Positions 18,158 to 27,014 of a DNA stretch of 64,000 bases are shown in pieces. Within the stretch, counting starts at the first letter, position 1; the number at the start of each line of letters is the position of its first letter. Source of the DNA: UBA12018 sp051656605. GTDB lineage: Bacteria > Bacteroidota > Bacteroidia > Bacteroidales > CAMTPD01. The notes below the pieces were generated by a model, which was given only the letters and a program-made list of their open reading frames with translations, did no database searches and was not told the DNA's origin. Where the stretch lies: NCBI GenBank assembly GCA_051656605.1, contig JBOGCF010000017.1:186001-250000 (forward strand). The letters are read 5' to 3'. Both the position numbers and the translations under genes were made by a program.

Positions 18158-19060
18158 TTAGAGTGATGGAGTCATTTGATCTTTACTTGCTTCCATGGTT
18201 GATATAAACACCTCCGGATCTACAGCTCGCACTTCACTTTTGAGTCGTGCCAATTCTTTACGCTCTGTAATGGTAAATATGATCTTCTTCGGCAAGCCCT
18301 TATACATACCGTTACCTTGAAGAAAGGTACCACGCATACCCAACTTTTCTACAATCACATTGCGTAGCTCATCGGCCTTTTCGCTCACGATAAACACAGC
18401 TCTATTGGGATTGTCACATTGCAGCATGTCCACGACTTTTCCATATACAAAGATGGTAAACCAAGAGTACAACGGAACGCTCCAATCTTGAAAGGCCATC
18501 AGACCAAAAACTACAATAACCGAATCGACAATCATGATCATACTACTGATCTTCATGTTACGATTTAGCGTCAACAACTTGGCTACCACATCGGTTCCGG
18601 CACTTGTACCTCCGGCTTTGAAAATACATGTCACCCCTAATCCTAACATTGCACCGCCATAAAAACCGGCAATAAATGGATCATCTTTTACCAACGGATC
18701 GGTTCCAAACAAATAGGTGAGTGAGTCTACAAAGACAGAAACCAACAGAAACGTAACAATGGTTTTTCCGCCCGAACTGAGTCCGATCCTACGAGCAGCT
18801 AAAATAGTGAGCGGAATATTAAAACAAAGTGCGGTTATACCCATCGGTAATCCTTCGGGTAAGAATGAAAACATGCCCTGGGTAACATGGTGCAATACGA
18901 TAGAGATACCATATATTCCCCCCGGAACAATCTTGTACGGTGCTAAAAATAGCACATAACTTACAGCCTGAAGCAATGCTCCCGCTACAATAAGCAGATA
19001 GTCTTGTACAGATGCTTTTACTTTTACCCCCCCTGGGGGCGAACACAAGCCTTGAATCAT
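18158..19060 (-). CDS. YitT-family membrane protein (DUF161 plus C-terminal DUF2179)
   Basis: About five hydrophobic helices (from VQDYLLIVAGALLQAVSYVL) carry two DUF161-type repeats. A C-terminal cytoplasmic domain of about 80 residues follows (MLQCDNPNRAVFIVSEKADE to ISTMEASKDQ), matching DUF2179. YitT proteins are widespread and their function is not established. The frame extends up to a TTG at 19111, but that TTG lies inside the likely -7 box TACGTTTG (19116-19109), so I place the start at the ATG at 19060 (MIQGLCSPPG), giving 300 residues, the usual family length. Confidence 0.85.
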   Translation of the reverse strand: MIQGLCSPPGGVKVKASVQDYLLIVAGALLQAVSYVLFLAPYKIVPGGIYGISIVLHHVTQGMFSFLPEGLPMGITALCFNIPLTILAARRIGLSSGGKTIVTFLLVSVFVDSLTYLFGTDPLVKDDPFIAGFYGGAMLGLGVTCIFKAGGTSAGTDVVAKLLTLNRNMKISSMIMIVDSVIVVFGLMAFQDWSVPLYSWFTIFVYGKVVDMLQCDNPNRAVFIVSEKADELRNVIVEKLGMRGTFLQGNGMYKGLPKKIIFTITERKELARLKSEVRAVDPEVFISTMEASKDQMTPSL

Positions 19061-19108
19061 TTGAATAAAAGATAAGAATTTGTTTAAACAAAGTTTATAT
19101 TTCGGCCG

Positions 19109-19116
19109 CAAACGTA
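19109..19116 (-). promoter_or_regulatory. -7 box of YitT-family gene
   Basis: TACGTTTG on the minus strand fits TAnnTTTG. No TTG is found 19-21 bp upstream, so the -33 element is weak. It gives a leader of about 42 bases to the ATG at 19060. Confidence 0.5.
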
Positions 19117-19200
19117 CTCAATCTTTCTTATTTTAAAAAACTTTTAACCAACAATTCGCTGCAATATAAAAGCTATTCATTACCTTAACATATTAAATAG

Positions 19201-19224
19201 GTAGCAAAATGAGATTGTTGCTAC
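19201..19224. promoter_or_regulatory. Inverted repeat between YitT and nitroreductase genes
   Basis: Perfect 7-bp arms GTAGCAA and TTGCTAC, spaced 10 bases apart, lie in the 327-base gap between two divergent genes. The shape is that of a dimeric repressor site; no regulator gene is adjacent. Confidence 0.35.
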
Positions 19225-19387
19225 AAAACAATAATATTTTACAAATACACAATGGATTAATTTTATCAAACAAGACAACAAACATCTAAAAAAGTATTGA
19301 ATTCAATAGATGTAAACAAACATATAGGCTTGTGTGTTATATCACAAAGTCGTTGAATTAAAGTAGAATAATACAATTTATTAGCAT

Positions 19388-20017
19388 ATGAACTTGGTTG
19401 AAATTCTAAAGTGGAGATATGCAACAAAGCGAATGAATGACACGAAGGTTACCGATCAGAAGATACATAATATACTCGAAGCCATCCGAATGGCTCCAAG
19501 TTCGTTTGGTCTGCAGCCTTATCACGTATTTGTTGTTACAGATCCAACGTTGAAAGCAAAAATTAAAGAGGTTGCTTGGAGACAACCTCAAATAACAGAG
19601 GCATCACATATTCTTATCTTTGCAGCATGGAGCAGTGTTTCGATTGCACAAATCGACAAATACATTAACCAGGTAGCTCATGAACGCAATATGAGCCGCG
19701 ATCAATTGATCGGATACAAAGATAAGTTGCTTCAATTTATGGGTAATTTCACCTCCGAACAAATTGTGCATTGGACTAGCAAACAAGCTTATCTTGGATT
19801 GGGATTTGGACTTATCGCAGCAGCCGAACAGCAAGTGGATGCTTGTCCGATGGAAGGTTTTGAACCGGCTAAGCTCGATGAGCTTCTTGATTTAAAGAGC
19901 AAGCATTTGAAAAGTACAGCAATTATGGCTGTAGGTTATCGCGATATTACAACAGACACCTACCATGGCTTGGCTAAGGTAAGACGTCCGTTTGATGATA
20001 TGTTTACATTTATCTGA
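19388..20017 (+). CDS. Nitroreductase-family NAD(P)H-dependent FMN oxidoreductase
   Basis: 209 residues. The N-terminal EILKWRYATKRMNDTKV holds the FMN-contacting basic residues; MAPSSFGLQPYHVFVV near residue 35 and the C-terminal VGYRD segment with the final LAKVRRP are typical of NfsB-like enzymes. Such proteins reduce nitroaromatics, quinones or flavins with NAD(P)H; the physiological substrate is unknown. It stands alone and ends in a terminator shared with the convergent ABC-F gene. Confidence 0.92.
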   Translation: MNLVEILKWRYATKRMNDTKVTDQKIHNILEAIRMAPSSFGLQPYHVFVVTDPTLKAKIKEVAWRQPQITEASHILIFAAWSSVSIAQIDKYINQVAHERNMSRDQLIGYKDKLLQFMGNFTSEQIVHWTSKQAYLGLGFGLIAAAEQQVDACPMEGFEPAKLDELLDLKSKHLKSTAIMAVGYRDITTDTYHGLAKVRRPFDDMFTFI

Positions 20018-20063
20018 TCGTAACATAAGATATCCATATCGGTCTTTTGACTTTAATTGAATA

Positions 20064-20106
20064 AAAGAACCTCATTTTACTCTTGACAAGTAAAATGAGG
20101 TTCTTT
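20064..20106. terminator. Bidirectional terminator, nitroreductase/ABC-F
   Basis: Perfect 17-bp stem (AAAGAACCTCATTTTAC with its complement) and a 9-base loop, placed between convergent genes. Confidence 0.9.
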
Positions 20107-20112
20107 ATTTAT

Positions 20113-21996
20113 TTATACGTATTCACTCAATTCGAGCCAACGCATCGACTTTTCGTCTATTTCATCAATAAGCACCGTCATACGGGCCGATTTCTCTAGC
20201 AACTCGTCGGTAGATAGTGTTCCGCTACTCATAGCCTCTTCGAGTTCCGCTTTCTCAGATTCCAACTTCGGAATCAATTCGTCCAGCTCTTTCAACTCGC
20301 GTTGTTCCTTGAATGAAAGCTTCTTTTTAGTCTCAGTACTGCGGTCTTGCTTATATACTTGCTTTGGAGCTTCTTTTTCCTGTAGTTTTTGTTGCTCTTC
20401 TTTCTCGATCAACTCCTGCACTTCTTTCCACTCTCTGTATTGCGTATAGTTGCCCGGAAAATCTTTCAACACTCCTTGCCCTCTGAATACCATCAAGTGA
20501 TCCACCACTTTATCCATAAAGTAACGGTCGTGCGATACTACAATCACGCAACCTTTAAACTCGCGCAAGTACTCTTCAAGTACATTAAGCGTTACGATAT
20601 CAAGGTCGTTGGTTGGCTCATCCAGCACCAAGAAGTTTGGATTACGCATCAATACGGTACAAAGATAAAGACGTCGCTTCTCACCCCCACTCAATTTATG
20701 CACATAACTGTGTTGCTTTTCGGGAGTAAACAGGAAGTGGTTTAAGAACTGCGAAACAGAAAGAGTAGATCCATCTCCAAGAGTTACAACTTCTGCAATG
20801 TCTTGAACTACATCAATTACCTTCATTTGCTCGTCGAACTGTAACCCATCTTGACTATAATAACCAAAACGAATCGTTTCTCCTACTTCAAACTCTCCGC
20901 TATCGGGAGCAACTTCCCCCATCAGCATCTTAATGAAGGTAGACTTGCCGGTACCATTATTACCTACGATACCCATCTTTTCAAAACGAGAAAACGTATA
21001 GTTGAAGTCTTCAAGAATCTTCAAGTCATCAAAGCGCTTTGATACATGCTTTGCATCAAAAATCTTGGATCCGATATAAGAAGCCTTCACCCCAAGTTTT
21101 ACATTATCCTCTTCGCGTTTACGCTTGGCTTTCTCTTCCAACTCATAAAACGCATCAATTCTATATTTTGCTTTTGTTGCACGGGCCTGTGGCTGACGAC
21201 GCATCCAGTCGAGCTCTTTGCGCATCAAATTACCCGCACGCTCTACTTCTGCATTGGTTGCGGCAACACGTTCGCTACGCTTTTCAAGATAGTAGCTGTA
21301 ATTGCCCTTGTATTCGTAAATCTGTTGGTTGTCGATTTCGATGATTTCATTACACACACGATCTAGAAAGTAACGGTCGTGCGTCACCATCAAGATACTG
21401 ATTGTAGAACGATTCAAATACCCTTCTAGCCATTCGGTCATCTCCAAGTCAAGGTGATTAGTAGGCTCATCGAGAATAAACAACTCAGGTTCGGTAATCA
21501 ATACATTCGCCAAAGCAACACGCTTAAGCTGTCCGCCTGAAAGCTCTTCTACCTTTTGGTCAAATTTCGTGATCTTCAACTGTGAAAGAATCTGCTTCGC
21601 CTTTCGCTCATAGTCCCAAGCTTTCAACTGGTCCATACGAGCTAGAATATCTTCAAGGTTTGAATGATCTCCTGTTTCCATTGCGCGCTCATATTCGGCA
21701 ATCAATTGTACCGTTTCATTTTGTGAATAGAAACAAGCCTGAAGCACCGTTAATCCGGCCGGATATTGTGGATCTTGCTCGAGGTAACCCACGCGCAGTC
21801 CGTTTCTGAATACCACTCTACCCGAGTCATACCCCTCTTTGCCGCCAATGATATTCAACAGAGTCGTTTTCCCCGACCCGTTTTTAGCGATAAGTCCTAT
21901 TTTTTCACCTTCGGAAATACCGAATGTAATGTTTTCGAACAATACCAAATCGCCAAAGCTTTTGGTAAGCCCGTCTACTTGAAGAAAACTTGCCAT
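20113..21996 (-). CDS. ABC-F family ATPase (Uup-like)
   Basis: 627 residues with two ABC domains and no membrane segment. Domain one has Walker A AKNGSGKTTLL and signature LSGGQLKRVALA; domain two has GNNGTGKSTF and LSGGEKRRLYL. The ABC-F linker rich in basic residues (MRKELDWMRRQPQARATKAKYR) lies between them. A charged coiled coil forms the last 80 residues, as in Uup. ABC-F proteins act on ribosomes; Uup-type members are linked to ribosome quality and DNA-related phenotypes. It is a single gene. Confidence 0.93.
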   Translation of the reverse strand: MASFLQVDGLTKSFGDLVLFENITFGISEGEKIGLIAKNGSGKTTLLNIIGGKEGYDSGRVVFRNGLRVGYLEQDPQYPAGLTVLQACFYSQNETVQLIAEYERAMETGDHSNLEDILARMDQLKAWDYERKAKQILSQLKITKFDQKVEELSGGQLKRVALANVLITEPELFILDEPTNHLDLEMTEWLEGYLNRSTISILMVTHDRYFLDRVCNEIIEIDNQQIYEYKGNYSYYLEKRSERVAATNAEVERAGNLMRKELDWMRRQPQARATKAKYRIDAFYELEEKAKRKREEDNVKLGVKASYIGSKIFDAKHVSKRFDDLKILEDFNYTFSRFEKMGIVGNNGTGKSTFIKMLMGEVAPDSGEFEVGETIRFGYYSQDGLQFDEQMKVIDVVQDIAEVVTLGDGSTLSVSQFLNHFLFTPEKQHSYVHKLSGGEKRRLYLCTVLMRNPNFLVLDEPTNDLDIVTLNVLEEYLREFKGCVIVVSHDRYFMDKVVDHLMVFRGQGVLKDFPGNYTQYREWKEVQELIEKEEQQKLQEKEAPKQVYKQDRSTETKKKLSFKEQRELKELDELIPKLESEKAELEEAMSSGTLSTDELLEKSARMTVLIDEIDEKSMRWLELSEYV

Positions 21997-22152
21997 ATAT
22001 TATTTATAAAGTAGTCTGTTATTTCTGCAAACGAAGATAGCTTATTCTCACCGTATTTCATGAATCAGCACAGATATAAACATTAATTTAACCCCTTTAA
22101 TAAAGAATAGCACAAGTATAACTTCTCGTTATATTCAATCACGCTTTATTTC

Positions 22153-22183
22153 TTGTTTATCTAAATAAGTGGGCATACTTTTG
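22153..22183 (+). promoter_or_regulatory. Promoter of nhaD
   Basis: TTG (22153-22155), a 20-bp spacer and TACTTTTG (22176-22183), a full consensus match. It leaves a leader of about 85 bases. Confidence 0.75.
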
Positions 22184-22272
22184 CCACTCAATCTTAAACA
22201 GATTGAAATTTTAACCGTTACATAAATAAAAGAATATCTACAGAATTTATATATACATTTAATTATGGTTTT

Positions 22273-23694
22273 ATGCTTACAGGAATGATTATTGTGTTCG
22301 TTTTAGGATACGCTGCGATTGCGTTCGAACACCCGCTTAAAGTAAACAAAGCAGCCTCGGCCTTGATTACCGCAGTAATCTTATGGGTCATGTATACTAT
22401 GGCTGCAGACACATTTGTGCCAATCACATCTGGAAGTGAATTTACCCACTTCATTGAAACACACCCTTCGCTTTTATCAAAAACCTTGCTTCAACAAAGT
22501 GTAGCTTTCGAAACCGAACACCAGATTATATCGAGTATCGGTGACATTGCTGAGATTTTGCTGTTCCTTGTCGGAGCAATGACTATCGTAGAATTGGTAG
22601 ACGCACATGGTGGCTTCACGTTTATTACCGATCGAATCACGACGAAAAACAAAAAGAAGTTGATTTGGCTGATCACCGGCCTAACATTCTTCATGTCGGC
22701 TGTGCTCGACAACCTTACTACAACCATCGTTATGATTATGCTCGCCCGCAAAATCATTGGCAACTACAAAGAACGATGGATTGTTGCATCACTTATCGTT
22801 ATAGCTGCAAATAGCGGTGGCGCTTGGTCTCCGATTGGAGATATCACCACCATTATGTTGTGGGTAAGAGGAAACGTTTCGGCCGAGTCGATTATCCCTA
22901 ATCTGATTCTACCTTGTATCGTTTCTACTGTGGTCCCTGTATTTATCGTTACACGATTTATGAAAGGAGACGTCGAAGCTCCGGAAGAAACGGATGAAAG
23001 TGAACACGAACGTATCCCCCTTCAACGCAAAGAGCGCATCTTAATCTTTGCTTTAGGCGTTGGATGCTTATTATTTGTCCCAATCTTTAAAAGTGTGACA
23101 CACCTACCTCCATTTATGGGGATGATTCTAGGAATGGCCGTTCTTTGGTTTGCCACAGAAATCATGTATGACCGCAAAAAAGATATGCACGAAGAAGATA
23201 AACTTCGTCTTACAAAGATCTTGAAACGTATCGACGGGCCTACACTCCTATTTTTCCTTGGTATCTTGATGGCTGTTGATGCATTACGATACAGCGGACT
23301 GCTTGATTCGGTTGCCGGATTCTTAGATACAAGTATCGGTAACATTTATATTATCAATCTTGTGATCGGTCTTTTGTCTTCGATTGTAGACAACGTTCCG
23401 CTTGTGGCTGGTGCAATTGGGATGTATCCTGTAGCAGATTCGGTAATGCTTGCTTCCGCTGCAAACCCTGAATACCTTCAAAACTTTGCCGTAAATGGTG
23501 TATTCTGGCAATTCCTTGCCTATTGTGCCGGTGTAGGTGGTAGCGTATTGATCATCGGATCGGCTGCCGGTGTAGTAGCAATGGGGCTTGAACGTATCAA
23601 CTTTGGCTGGTATATGAAAAATATTTCGTTGCTTGCTTTGGTTGGTTACCTTGCCGGAGCTGCCGTATATGTACTACAGAACTATTTATTCTAG
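22273..23694 (+). CDS. nhaD: Sodium:proton antiporter NhaD
   Basis: 473 residues with about 12-13 membrane helices. Features of the NhaD/ArsB-like ion transporter superfamily are visible: the LDNLTTTIVMIMLARK segment with its Asp, ANSGGAWSPIGDITTIMLW, and the second-half repeat SSIVDNVPLVAGAIGMYP. It exports Na+ or Li+ in exchange for protons at the inner membrane. It is a single gene with a clear promoter and terminator. Confidence 0.93.
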   Translation: MLTGMIIVFVLGYAAIAFEHPLKVNKAASALITAVILWVMYTMAADTFVPITSGSEFTHFIETHPSLLSKTLLQQSVAFETEHQIISSIGDIAEILLFLVGAMTIVELVDAHGGFTFITDRITTKNKKKLIWLITGLTFFMSAVLDNLTTTIVMIMLARKIIGNYKERWIVASLIVIAANSGGAWSPIGDITTIMLWVRGNVSAESIIPNLILPCIVSTVVPVFIVTRFMKGDVEAPEETDESEHERIPLQRKERILIFALGVGCLLFVPIFKSVTHLPPFMGMILGMAVLWFATEIMYDRKKDMHEEDKLRLTKILKRIDGPTLLFFLGILMAVDALRYSGLLDSVAGFLDTSIGNIYIINLVIGLLSSIVDNVPLVAGAIGMYPVADSVMLASAANPEYLQNFAVNGVFWQFLAYCAGVGGSVLIIGSAAGVVAMGLERINFGWYMKNISLLALVGYLAGAAVYVLQNYLF

Positions 23695-23735
23695 AATAAA
23701 ACAACGCAACCTTGAAAAGGCTGCAAAACGCATCA

Positions 23736-23782
23736 ATATCCCATAGAATTGAACAAAAATTCAATTTATGGGATATTTTTTT
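23736..23782 (+). terminator. Terminator of nhaD
   Basis: An 18-bp stem with two internal mismatches (ATATCCCATA, AATTGAA and complements) and loop CAAAAA, then a run of T. Confidence 0.85.
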
Positions 23783-23792
23783 GGCAAAAGGT

Positions 23793-23822
23793 TTGCACAA
23801 TAGAAATTCTTTACTACCTTTG
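23793..23822 (+). promoter_or_regulatory. Promoter of the tRNA-Phe pair
   Basis: TTG (23793-23795), a 19-bp spacer and TACCTTTG (23815-23822), about 17 bases before the first tRNA. Confidence 0.8.
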
Positions 23823-23838
23823 CACACGCAAATGAGAC

Positions 23839-23911
23839 GGTACCATAGCTCAGTTGGTAGAGCAAAGGACTGAAAATCCTTGTGTCCCCGGTTCGATTCC
23901 TGGTGGTACCA
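23839..23911 (+). tRNA. tRNA-Phe (GAA anticodon), copy 1
   Basis: 73-base cloverleaf. The acceptor GGTACCA pairs with TGGTACC, the anticodon loop is ACTGAAAAT with GAA, and the T arm CCGGTTCGATTCCTGG. It is first of two tandem copies separated by 23 bases; no CCA is encoded. Confidence 0.97.
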
Positions 23912-23934
23912 CTCTCACGAAAGCAAATTAAGGC

Positions 23935-24007
23935 GGTGCCATAGCTCAGTTGGTAGAGCAAAGGACTGAAAATCCTTGTGTCCCCGGTTCGATTCCTGGT
24001 GGCACCA
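23935..24007 (+). tRNA. tRNA-Phe (GAA anticodon), copy 2
   Basis: Identical to copy 1 except in the acceptor stem, GGTGCCA with TGGCACC: the fourth pair is G-C in place of A-T, changed on both sides so pairing is kept. It is probably co-transcribed with copy 1 and ends at the hairpin 24012-24046. Confidence 0.97.
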
Positions 24008-24011
24008 CTGC

Positions 24012-24046
24012 AAACTCCTCAAGTCAATGATTTGAGGAGTTTTTTT
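24012..24046 (+). terminator. Terminator of the tRNA-Phe pair
   Basis: Perfect 11-bp stem AAACTCCTCAA/TTGAGGAGTTT followed by T. Confidence 0.9.
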
Positions 24047-24111
24047 ATATCCCTCTCCTTCTTATTCTTCCCCGCCCCAATAAAGATCTCGGCAGCATTA
24101 CTTAGCAAGTA

Positions 24112-24226
24112 TCAAGCACGCATGGTGCGCGTTTTCACTCACGCAGCGTGATTAAAATCAGTCACCGAGCGTCAGTGTATTCATTCACGCAGCGTGCCTG
24201 AAATCATTGACGCAGCATAACTCAAA
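24112..24226. repeat. Five-unit degenerate tandem array, 23-bp period
   Basis: Units start at 24112, 24135, 24158, 24181 and 24204, exactly 23 bases apart. The approximate consensus is TCAnTCACGCAGCGTG followed by nnTnAAA. Units 2 and 4 carry the intact palindrome CACGC-A-GCGTG; units 1, 3 and 5 are diverged. No coding sequence overlaps. It lies between the tRNA-Phe terminator and the DUF418 terminator. The function is unknown: it may be a decayed intergenic minisatellite or a protein-binding array. Confidence 0.75.
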
Positions 24227-24254
24227 CCCCGCTCAGAACAAATAGAATAAACAA

Positions 24255-24285
24255 AAACTCCCTAGATATCACATCCGGGGAGTTT
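24255..24285 (-). terminator. Terminator of DUF418 gene
   Basis: An 8-bp stem AAACTCCC/GGGAGTTT; on the minus strand it continues in TTGTTTATT. It ends 84 bases beyond the DUF418 stop codon. Confidence 0.65.
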
Positions 24286-24368
24286 CTTACACCTTACTAA
24301 ACATGAATAAGTTCATGCATAGATTTTATACTATTATTATCAATTAAAAACTTTACTCATTCGCGAAC

Positions 24369-25643
24369 CTATCGTTCCGACTTCAATTGCAGCACCACAG
24401 CCTCTTTCATCGCTTTCTTCTTCATCAATGGCTGCCACGCAAAATAAGTTATAGATCGCCATAACCATTCAAATGGTCCATACATGAAATAACGCAACCA
24501 AAAGCGACTCGCGACCAGCTGGATTACATATACGAGAATCCCTAATAAAAACACTTTTGCAGCTCCCCACGCACCAAACACTGAACCCAATGCCCATGTA
24601 GAAAATAGTAGGGAACCTATTACACTTTGAACTTCATAATTGGTAAGCCCCATTCTCCCATAAGGCACTAATACCTCAAAATATTTGCCAACATTTCTTT
24701 GTTGATAAAGCAATATAAAGATCAAGGCTAATGCAGCAGAGAATGCAACCAAATAGAGGTCATTCAATGTAAGAAGAAGCACATCAGATATAGATATTAT
24801 ATCTCCCTGGGGTCTCATAAACACCCGTGGATTCTCTGGTAGCCAAATCTTCATTACTCCTATAAAAGCTGTTGCTCCGACAGCCCCTATCGCCAAGTAT
24901 ATACTGCGTTTTTTATACCGATTAAGATTTTCAAAATAACGAAGTCTCCCGATTATCAATCCTAATAGAAATAAAGCAAGCGTTAAGTAGCCCCTTCCAT
25001 TCACACCAAACTGATATCTCATTTTCCCCTCAAAGCCAAAAGTAAGATTCTGCTTTGCAGAGTTCATAAAGGATGGCTCCTCCTGCACTCTTACCCGAGG
25101 CCGAAAACTCGAAACAGACACCTCTGCTCTTTGCTCTATTGATGAAGATGCAACAACTCGCTCATATCCCACCATTACGAACCGGGGGCCGCCCAGCAAT
25201 AGGAAAGCAACAAGCCACAACAAGACTTTATTTTTATAACGATACAACCAGACCATCAAAGCACCAAAACAAGCGTATATTGATAGAATATCTCCCGTAT
25301 AAAATAAATTACCAATCATGCCAATCAAAAATAGAATAAACATGCGCCACAGAAAACGACCACGAAAATCGAGACCTTTGTGCTGAGCTCTATCCATTTG
25401 AATAAAGAAACTCAAACCGAATAGAAAAGCAAAAATATTAATAAATCGTCCCATGATTACATTGGTCGCGATCCATGAAATTAGAGCATCTAATTGAGGA
25501 AATGCATCTTCTCGTGGTCCAGAAAAAATGCCATAATACTGTACCATATGAATTAGAATAACACCCAATAATGCAAAACCTCGCAAAGCATCTATAACAG
25601 TTATTCGCTCTTTTACTTTATTCATTCCAATATCTTCCTTCAT
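24369..25643 (-). CDS. DUF418 domain membrane protein (YeiB-like)
   Basis: 424 residues with about 9-10 membrane helices. The N-terminal RITVIDALRGFALLGVILIHM and the C-terminal YGRMGLTNYEVQSVIGSLLF to FGPFEW-like segment define the DUF418/YeiB group. Related membrane acyltransferase-like proteins (heparan N-acetyltransferase, OafA) share the DALRGxA motif, but no reaction is proven for DUF418. A second ATG at 25625 (MNKVKER) follows a purine-rich stretch and is an equally good start. The gene stands alone. Confidence 0.82.
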   Translation of the reverse strand: MKEDIGMNKVKERITVIDALRGFALLGVILIHMVQYYGIFSGPREDAFPQLDALISWIATNVIMGRFINIFAFLFGLSFFIQMDRAQHKGLDFRGRFLWRMFILFLIGMIGNLFYTGDILSIYACFGALMVWLYRYKNKVLLWLVAFLLLGGPRFVMVGYERVVASSSIEQRAEVSVSSFRPRVRVQEEPSFMNSAKQNLTFGFEGKMRYQFGVNGRGYLTLALFLLGLIIGRLRYFENLNRYKKRSIYLAIGAVGATAFIGVMKIWLPENPRVFMRPQGDIISISDVLLLTLNDLYLVAFSAALALIFILLYQQRNVGKYFEVLVPYGRMGLTNYEVQSVIGSLLFSTWALGSVFGAWGAAKVFLLGILVYVIQLVASRFWLRYFMYGPFEWLWRSITYFAWQPLMKKKAMKEAVVLQLKSER

Positions 25644-26214
25644 GATTTTCTTTATTATTTAATATTAGACTTTATCTATTATCATCTCATGCCTTGATAA
25701 AAATAGACATCATTTGCAAAGGCCCTTCTCAGATTAGAACAACACGAAAACAAGCTGAACAACGCGAAAATTAAGACTGCAATTACATTACCACATTATA
25801 TTTAAGTATAATCATTCTTTATTTATACCTAAAAAAGAAATAACCTTCAATCTAGAATATATCCAGATTAACCGATTTTTTAAATTAACTTTAATACCAA
25901 AATCAAATAAGTGTTATTATTTTATACCAATAAAAATACAAAAAAACATACTCATATAAATACCAACAACATACAAGCCTCGCGCACATTGTTAACAGAG
26001 AAACAAACAATATATTTTTAGGTAAACATCAATCATTGATATCTCTTTTATTATTGCCATCCAATTAAGCAAATTATATATTTGCACACTTAAGGAATTA
26101 ATATCAGTCTTTTAATTTGTCGTATCTCTCCTTATTTACCAAATCAGACCTACAATCTTTTAATTAAGAGCTCCATTAGACTGAATATTACGAAGTGAAT
26201 TACAGAATTTAATA
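25644..26214. other. Long AT-rich intergenic region
   Basis: 571 bases between divergent genes. Apart from the promoter at 26054-26084, no RNA gene, strong hairpin or credible short ORF is visible. Its length and AT content suggest a regulated upstream region for one or both flanking genes. Confidence 0.5.
26054..26084 (+). promoter_or_regulatory. Promoter of the LuxR-type regulator pair
   Basis: TTG (26054-26056), a 20-bp spacer and TATATTTG (26077-26084). The leader to the ATG at 26215 would be about 125 bases, unusually long for this window. Confidence 0.7.
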
Positions 26215-26997
26215 ATGCGTTATATGGGAATATTGCTTACAGACTTTAACGAGTACTTTAATAAAAATCAGATAACAGATAGTACTATCATCAACAAAGG
26301 GATGCACATACTAAATGAAAGCACCAGAGGATCGGACTTATTCAGTACATCGATGAATAGATCGATTCATATCACATCAACTTTCGATAGTATGCTTTAT
26401 TATATTTCAGACTCTTACATGCACCTTACAGGGTATTCTAAGTCTGAAATCAAATCTTTAGGAAATAATTTTATCAACAAAATCATACATCCATCGGATA
26501 AGATTGAACTTGAAAATATGCGAATCATTGCTTTGCAGGAGATATTCACTCATACGCGCACTTCTCGATTTTCGCACCATTCGATTTGCTTTAACTATCG
26601 CATCAAGCATAAATCAGGCCTTTGGATTACACTAGAATGTAATGCATATCCATGTTGTTTTTTAATTGACAAACCTCGTTTTTTTATTGGTATTGTCAAA
26701 TCTACACAGGCATTTCATAAGCAAAAGTTTCAAATATATTTTCCAAAAGATAATGCACGCTATATCTTCAATAGAAGAAATAACAGATTCATTTCTGAAG
26801 AAAAGGTACAATTGAGATCGAATGAGTTGGTTATACTAGATTTAACTGCTAAAGGCTATAGAGAGCATGAAATAGCTAGGAAGCTAGACGCTGACGTCAA
26901 TAAAATCAAGTATTACAAAAAAGGAATTATGCATAAATTATCAGTCCACAGTATGCCAGAAGCAATCTATTATGCGTTAAAACACAAGTTAATCTAA
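26215..26997 (+). CDS. PAS-like sensor with LuxR-type HTH (regulator 1 of a pair)
   Basis: 260 residues. The middle (about 50-165) looks like a PAS fold: DSYMHLTGYSKSEIKSLGNN, IIHPSDK, then FNYRIKHKSGLWITLECNAY. The C-terminal 60 residues are a GerE/LuxR helix-turn-helix (LRSNELVILDLTAKGYREHE, then IARKLDADVNKIKYYKKGIM). There is no receiver domain or kinase, so it is probably a one-component cytoplasmic sensor-regulator. It is followed after 17 bases by a paralogue. The ligand and targets are unknown. ATGs at 26215 and 26224 are both possible. Confidence 0.82.
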   Translation: MRYMGILLTDFNEYFNKNQITDSTIINKGMHILNESTRGSDLFSTSMNRSIHITSTFDSMLYYISDSYMHLTGYSKSEIKSLGNNFINKIIHPSDKIELENMRIIALQEIFTHTRTSRFSHHSICFNYRIKHKSGLWITLECNAYPCCFLIDKPRFFIGIVKSTQAFHKQKFQIYFPKDNARYIFNRRNNRFISEEKVQLRSNELVILDLTAKGYREHEIARKLDADVNKIKYYKKGIMHKLSVHSMPEAIYYALKHKLI

Positions 26998-27014
26998 CAC
27001 TTGAATATAAAGCA

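Noticed and set aside
24112..24226. Possible CRISPR array
   Set aside because: The units are directly adjacent with no unique spacers of equal length, each unit is diverged, and no cas genes are in the window.
23839..24300. Integrated element at the tRNA-Phe genes
   Set aside because: No integrase, no repeat of the tRNA 3' end nearby and no phage or conjugation genes; only the short repeat array is unusual.
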